This document shows, in pieces, positions 21,902-23,693 of a stretch of DNA of 23,693 bases (the first letter of the stretch is position 1; every line of letters starts with the position of its first letter). Location: IMG/VR virus record IMGVR_UViG_3300002835_001102, positions 1 to 23,693 of that record, one strand, 5' to 3'. Position numbers and translations under genes: made by a program. This DNA is from a virus. The notes beneath the pieces are model-generated. The model ran no database searches. It saw only the letters and a list, made by a program, of their open reading frames with translations, and had not been told where the DNA came from.

Positions 21902-22294
21902 TCACCCCCGGTCTAGTCGGCGCGGCCGGTTTCGAATATGCTTTTCCCAACACCGATCTAATTGCGGTCTGTTCCATCCTACTAAGACTGGACCGCTCAT
22001 TTTAGCGTCAACTCTTGCGCAATCGCGCCAGTCACCAAGCTCAGCTTCAAACTTAGCGACGACCGCCCGCAGCCGCTCGATCTCGGTCTGCAAGGGGGCG
22101 TTGTCCGGTTCCGGCTCGGCATAGCGGACCATGGGTTGGTAAACCCCAACCTCATCTTTCTGTGGCGAGCCGTAGGGTTGCCAGCCTTCAGAGATTTTCT
22201 TGTTTACTTTGTCCGAAAACGTCAGGTCTTCGCGTCCTATTGCTGAGGACGGACGGTAAACGACGCTGTACTCAACAATCTTGCGCTCGCTCAT
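21902..22294 (-). CDS. DUF1737-type protein with coiled coil
   Basis: A 130-residue protein from ATG 22294 in an ATGA overlap. The N-terminal part (I-V-E-Y-S-V-V-Y about residues 6-13 and V-N-K-K-I-S-E-G-W-Q-P-Y-G-S-P about 30-44) matches DUF1737, a small domain of unknown function common in phage and bacterial proteins. A coiled coil follows (P-L-Q-T-E-I-E-R-L-R-A-V-V-A-K-F-E-A-E-L) and a basic end. It may bind a partner through the coil. Activity is unknown. Confidence 0.75.
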   Translation of the reverse strand: MSERKIVEYSVVYRPSSAIGREDLTFSDKVNKKISEGWQPYGSPQKDEVGVYQPMVRYAEPEPDNAPLQTEIERLRAVVAKFEAELGDWRDCARVDAKMSGPVLVGWNRPQLDRCWEKHIRNRPRRLDRG

Positions 22295-22698
22295 GGCTCG
22301 ACCCTCACGAGACTGGTTAATTTAAAGGTGTAGTAACAGGGGGTTGAACCTAAATAGGCGAGATTGTCTGTTACCCACGCCATTTCATCGCTGATAGCTA
22401 AAACCTCGTAAGTCGACTTCGTTAGGGGAATGCTGACCATATCCCCCACCGCAATATCTCCCACCGCAATCGGGGGCGGGGCCTTGATGACGTGGCCAAG
22501 GCGGATCGTGGTGGCGCGAACGGCTTGGACTTCTTCGCTTGGATCGTGGAAGTCTAGATACACGTATGCTTGGCTGACAAATTTTCTTGGATGATCAGTA
22601 AGCGTTCGGGTCACTATAGCCTTAATCCAAACAGTATCGCCCTCTTCCAGCGCATTCCAATTGATTGGCTGGGGTTCTGGGAATGTGTGTTCGGTCAT
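22291..22698 (-). CDS. Hypothetical protein with two small beta-barrel-like domains
   Basis: A 135-residue protein from ATG 22698, with AGGAGACAGG upstream, in an ATGA overlap with the Ala-rich gene. The first part has G-D-T-V-W-I-K-A-I-V and the second, after a repeated A-V-G-D-I-A-V-G-D-M-V, has Y-E-V-L-A-I-S-D-E-M-A-W-V and a closing L-T-S-L-V-R-V-E-P. These patterns are typical of small SH3/KOW-like barrels in phage accessory proteins. The first module is shared with the gene at 21246-21659. Confidence 0.72.
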   Translation of the reverse strand: MTEHTFPEPQPINWNALEEGDTVWIKAIVTRTLTDHPRKFVSQAYVYLDFHDPSEEVQAVRATTIRLGHVIKAPPPIAVGDIAVGDMVSIPLTKSTYEVLAISDEMAWVTDNLAYLGSTPCYYTFKLTSLVRVEP

Positions 22699-23312
22699 CG
22701 TCCTGTCTCCTGTGTTTGTGGGTCAAAGACCTCTGCGAATATCTCTCGAATTCGTTGCTCTGGTAGCCCGGCATTCGTTGCATCCGCCGCCGCCATCCAC
22801 GCCTCCCGTGCCGCCGCCGCCCGCGCCGCCCGTGCCGCCGCCGCCGCCGCCGCATCCGCCGCCGCCGCATCCGCCATCCACTCCGCCGTCCACGCCGCCG
22901 TCCACGCCGCCCGTGCCGCCGCCGCCGCCGCCGCCGCCGCCGCATCCGCCGCCGCCGCATCCGCCGCATCCGCCGCCGCCGCCGCATCCACCCACGCCGT
23001 CCACGCCGCCTCTCTATTGCCTTCGCTCGGCTCACGCACCCATGCCTCTGCGGCCTCGATTGCGGCCATGACGCGCGGGTCAGGATTGAGGTGCGCAACC
23101 TCTCGAGCGACACGCGCCGCAAAGGTCACGATCTGGGGCTTGAGGTCGAGTTCACCCGCGACCCAGAGCAGGTCTGGTATAGAGACGCCAGCCTCTAAGG
23201 CCTGCCGGACAGACACGGAGCGCTTGCCTTCGAACAAAGGCTTGTGAGGCTCTAGGTCGCAAGGCTTGAGCTTGCGCAATTGCGCTAGGGTTAGGGTGAT
23301 GGGCTGGGTCAT
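22695..23312 (-). CDS. Ala/Trp-rich repeat protein
   Basis: A 205-residue protein from ATG 23312, overlapping both neighbours by ATGA. The N-terminal 100 residues form a compact helical domain (L-T-L-A-Q-L-R-K-L-K-P-C-D-L-E-P-H then V-S-I-P-D-L-L-W-V-A-G-E-L). This layout, a short domain with a K/R-x-x-x-C-D-L motif followed by a long Ala tract, occurs in unnamed proteins of many temperate phages. Residues about 102-178 are nearly pure Ala with A-D-A-A and A-W-T-A units, and the last 25 return to normal composition. The tract is encoded by GCC/GCG triplets and probably forms a long helix. Function unknown. Confidence 0.75.
   Translation of the reverse strand: MTQPITLTLAQLRKLKPCDLEPHKPLFEGKRSVSVRQALEAGVSIPDLLWVAGELDLKPQIVTFAARVAREVAHLNPDPRVMAAIEAAEAWVREPSEGNREAAWTAWVDAAAAADAADAAAADAAAAAAAAAARAAWTAAWTAEWMADAAAADAAAAAAARAARAAAAREAWMAAADATNAGLPEQRIREIFAEVFDPQTQETGR
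22779..23009. repeat. GC-rich trinucleotide (CCG/GCC) repeat tract
   Basis: Coding strand units GCN, with GAT/GAC and TGG interruptions, encode the Ala-rich stretch. On the plus strand it reads as runs of CCGCCG with CATCCG and CACGCC units. Such a tract can lose or gain triplets without breaking the frame, and it creates false Pro-rich and Gly-rich frames on both strands. Confidence 0.85.
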
Positions 23313-23455
23313 CGTCCTAGCTCCTTCCTCAGTTGCTCATGCGTTCGGCGGTAAACCTCCGCCTGATAGGCCCGCGCACCCGGCCACCCAGACGCGGCCT
23401 TGGCCAGCATGGCGCGCTCGTTGCGCTCGTCGGGCTTGGGGGCGGGCTGGGTCAT
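23309..23455 (-). CDS. 48-residue hypothetical protein
   Basis: From ATG 23455 (M-T-Q-P-A-P-K-P-D-E-R-N-E-R), in an ATGA overlap with the upstream membrane gene; an extension to 23491 would run far into that gene and is rejected. The second half is helical and basic (A-Y-Q-A-E-V-Y-R-R-T-H-E-Q-L-R-K-E-L). Its first twelve bases are identical to those of the following gene (ATGACCCAGCCC), perhaps from duplication. No family known. Confidence 0.65.
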   Translation of the reverse strand: MTQPAPKPDERNERAMLAKAASGWPGARAYQAEVYRRTHEQLRKELGR

Positions 23456-23646
23456 GCTAGGATTGCCCAAATCGTTGCGGCGCAAAGCCACAAAAATCCA
23501 CAGGCCAATTCTATCCCATCAAGCATTTGCCTTAGGGGCGGCTCTGGTGGCAGAACTCGGCGCTTGATGAAGGCGAGCGAAAGGACTGCCCCCCATGCGA
23601 CAGACAGAAGAGCAACGACAATAATCAACAGTGCCTTGATGGTCAC
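23452..23646 (-). CDS. Small two-span membrane protein
   Basis: A 64-residue protein starting at GTG 23646, with CGGAG seven bases upstream. Residues 4-26 (A-L-L-I-I-V-V-A-L-L-S-V-A-W-G-A-V-L) and about 44-63 form two membrane segments joined by a basic, Pro-rich loop. No family can be named. It is the first visible gene of the leftward operon, whose promoter must lie beyond the window end or in the last 47 bases, where I see nothing clear. Confidence 0.65.
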   Translation of the reverse strand: MTIKALLIIVVALLSVAWGAVLSLAFIKRRVLPPEPPLRQMLDGIELACGFLWLCAATIWAILA

Positions 23647-23693
23647 AAAAGTCTCCGGGCCGCTTCTTAGGCCGCGCCCGGTCCCTTGGGGTG

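Noticed and set aside
22777-23010. CRISPR-like array or Pro-rich and Gly-rich genes on several frames
   Set aside because: The repeats are triplets with no spacer structure, and only the minus frame with the Ala tract continues into normal protein sequence on both sides and has gene-like junctions.

Overview
The window looks like about half of the genome of a temperate, short-tailed (podovirus-like) phage or prophage of an alphaproteobacterium. The phage type follows from a P22-type portal end, a scaffold, an SU10-type (DUF5309) capsid protein, an SU10-type adaptor, a stabilisation/nozzle-like protein, several ejection-type proteins, and no tape measure or tail tube. Temperate life is suggested by a tyrosine integrase. 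The host group is an inference from base composition and from a tRNA-Thr(GGT) fragment that looks alphaproteobacterial. No host gene is evident.

Positions 1-14923 (+ strand) hold the virion module: portal C-terminus, a small protein, scaffold, major capsid protein followed by a rho-independent terminator, connector genes, a set of small structural or fibre-like proteins including an Asp-box beta-propeller, the stabilisation/nozzle candidate, a GNAT-like protein of the size of T7 gp13, and three or four ejection-type proteins ending in an 897-residue internal virion protein. Nearly all junctions are ATGA/TAATG overlaps or gaps of a few bases, so this is one transcription unit with coupled translation. 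A small membrane-protein ORF (14880-15071) lies on the opposite strand.

Positions 15132-17778 (+) hold the lysis module: several small membrane proteins (one XhlA-like), an M15 peptidase endolysin, a two-TM holin candidate and an overlapping Rz/Rz1 spanin pair whose Rz1 lacks a normal start codon near its signal peptide. The plus operon then meets a minus-strand operon at about 17.8-17.93 kb, in a region with several hairpins.

Positions 17928-23646 (- strand) form a leftward accessory/early operon: a two-TM protein, a 48-aa protein, an Ala-rich repeat protein, two proteins sharing a small beta-barrel-like domain, a DUF1737 protein, a coiled-coil protein, a putative excisionase, the integrase and an HNH homing endonuclease. 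The HNH stop codon lies inside a 42-nt 5' half of tRNA-Thr(GGT), the best attP candidate. Beyond it the same direction continues with six more small genes, including 23- and 49-residue ORFs. A 20-bp perfect direct repeat flanks the tRNA half. The int-HNH-tRNA half-repeat region is the most unusual part of the window.
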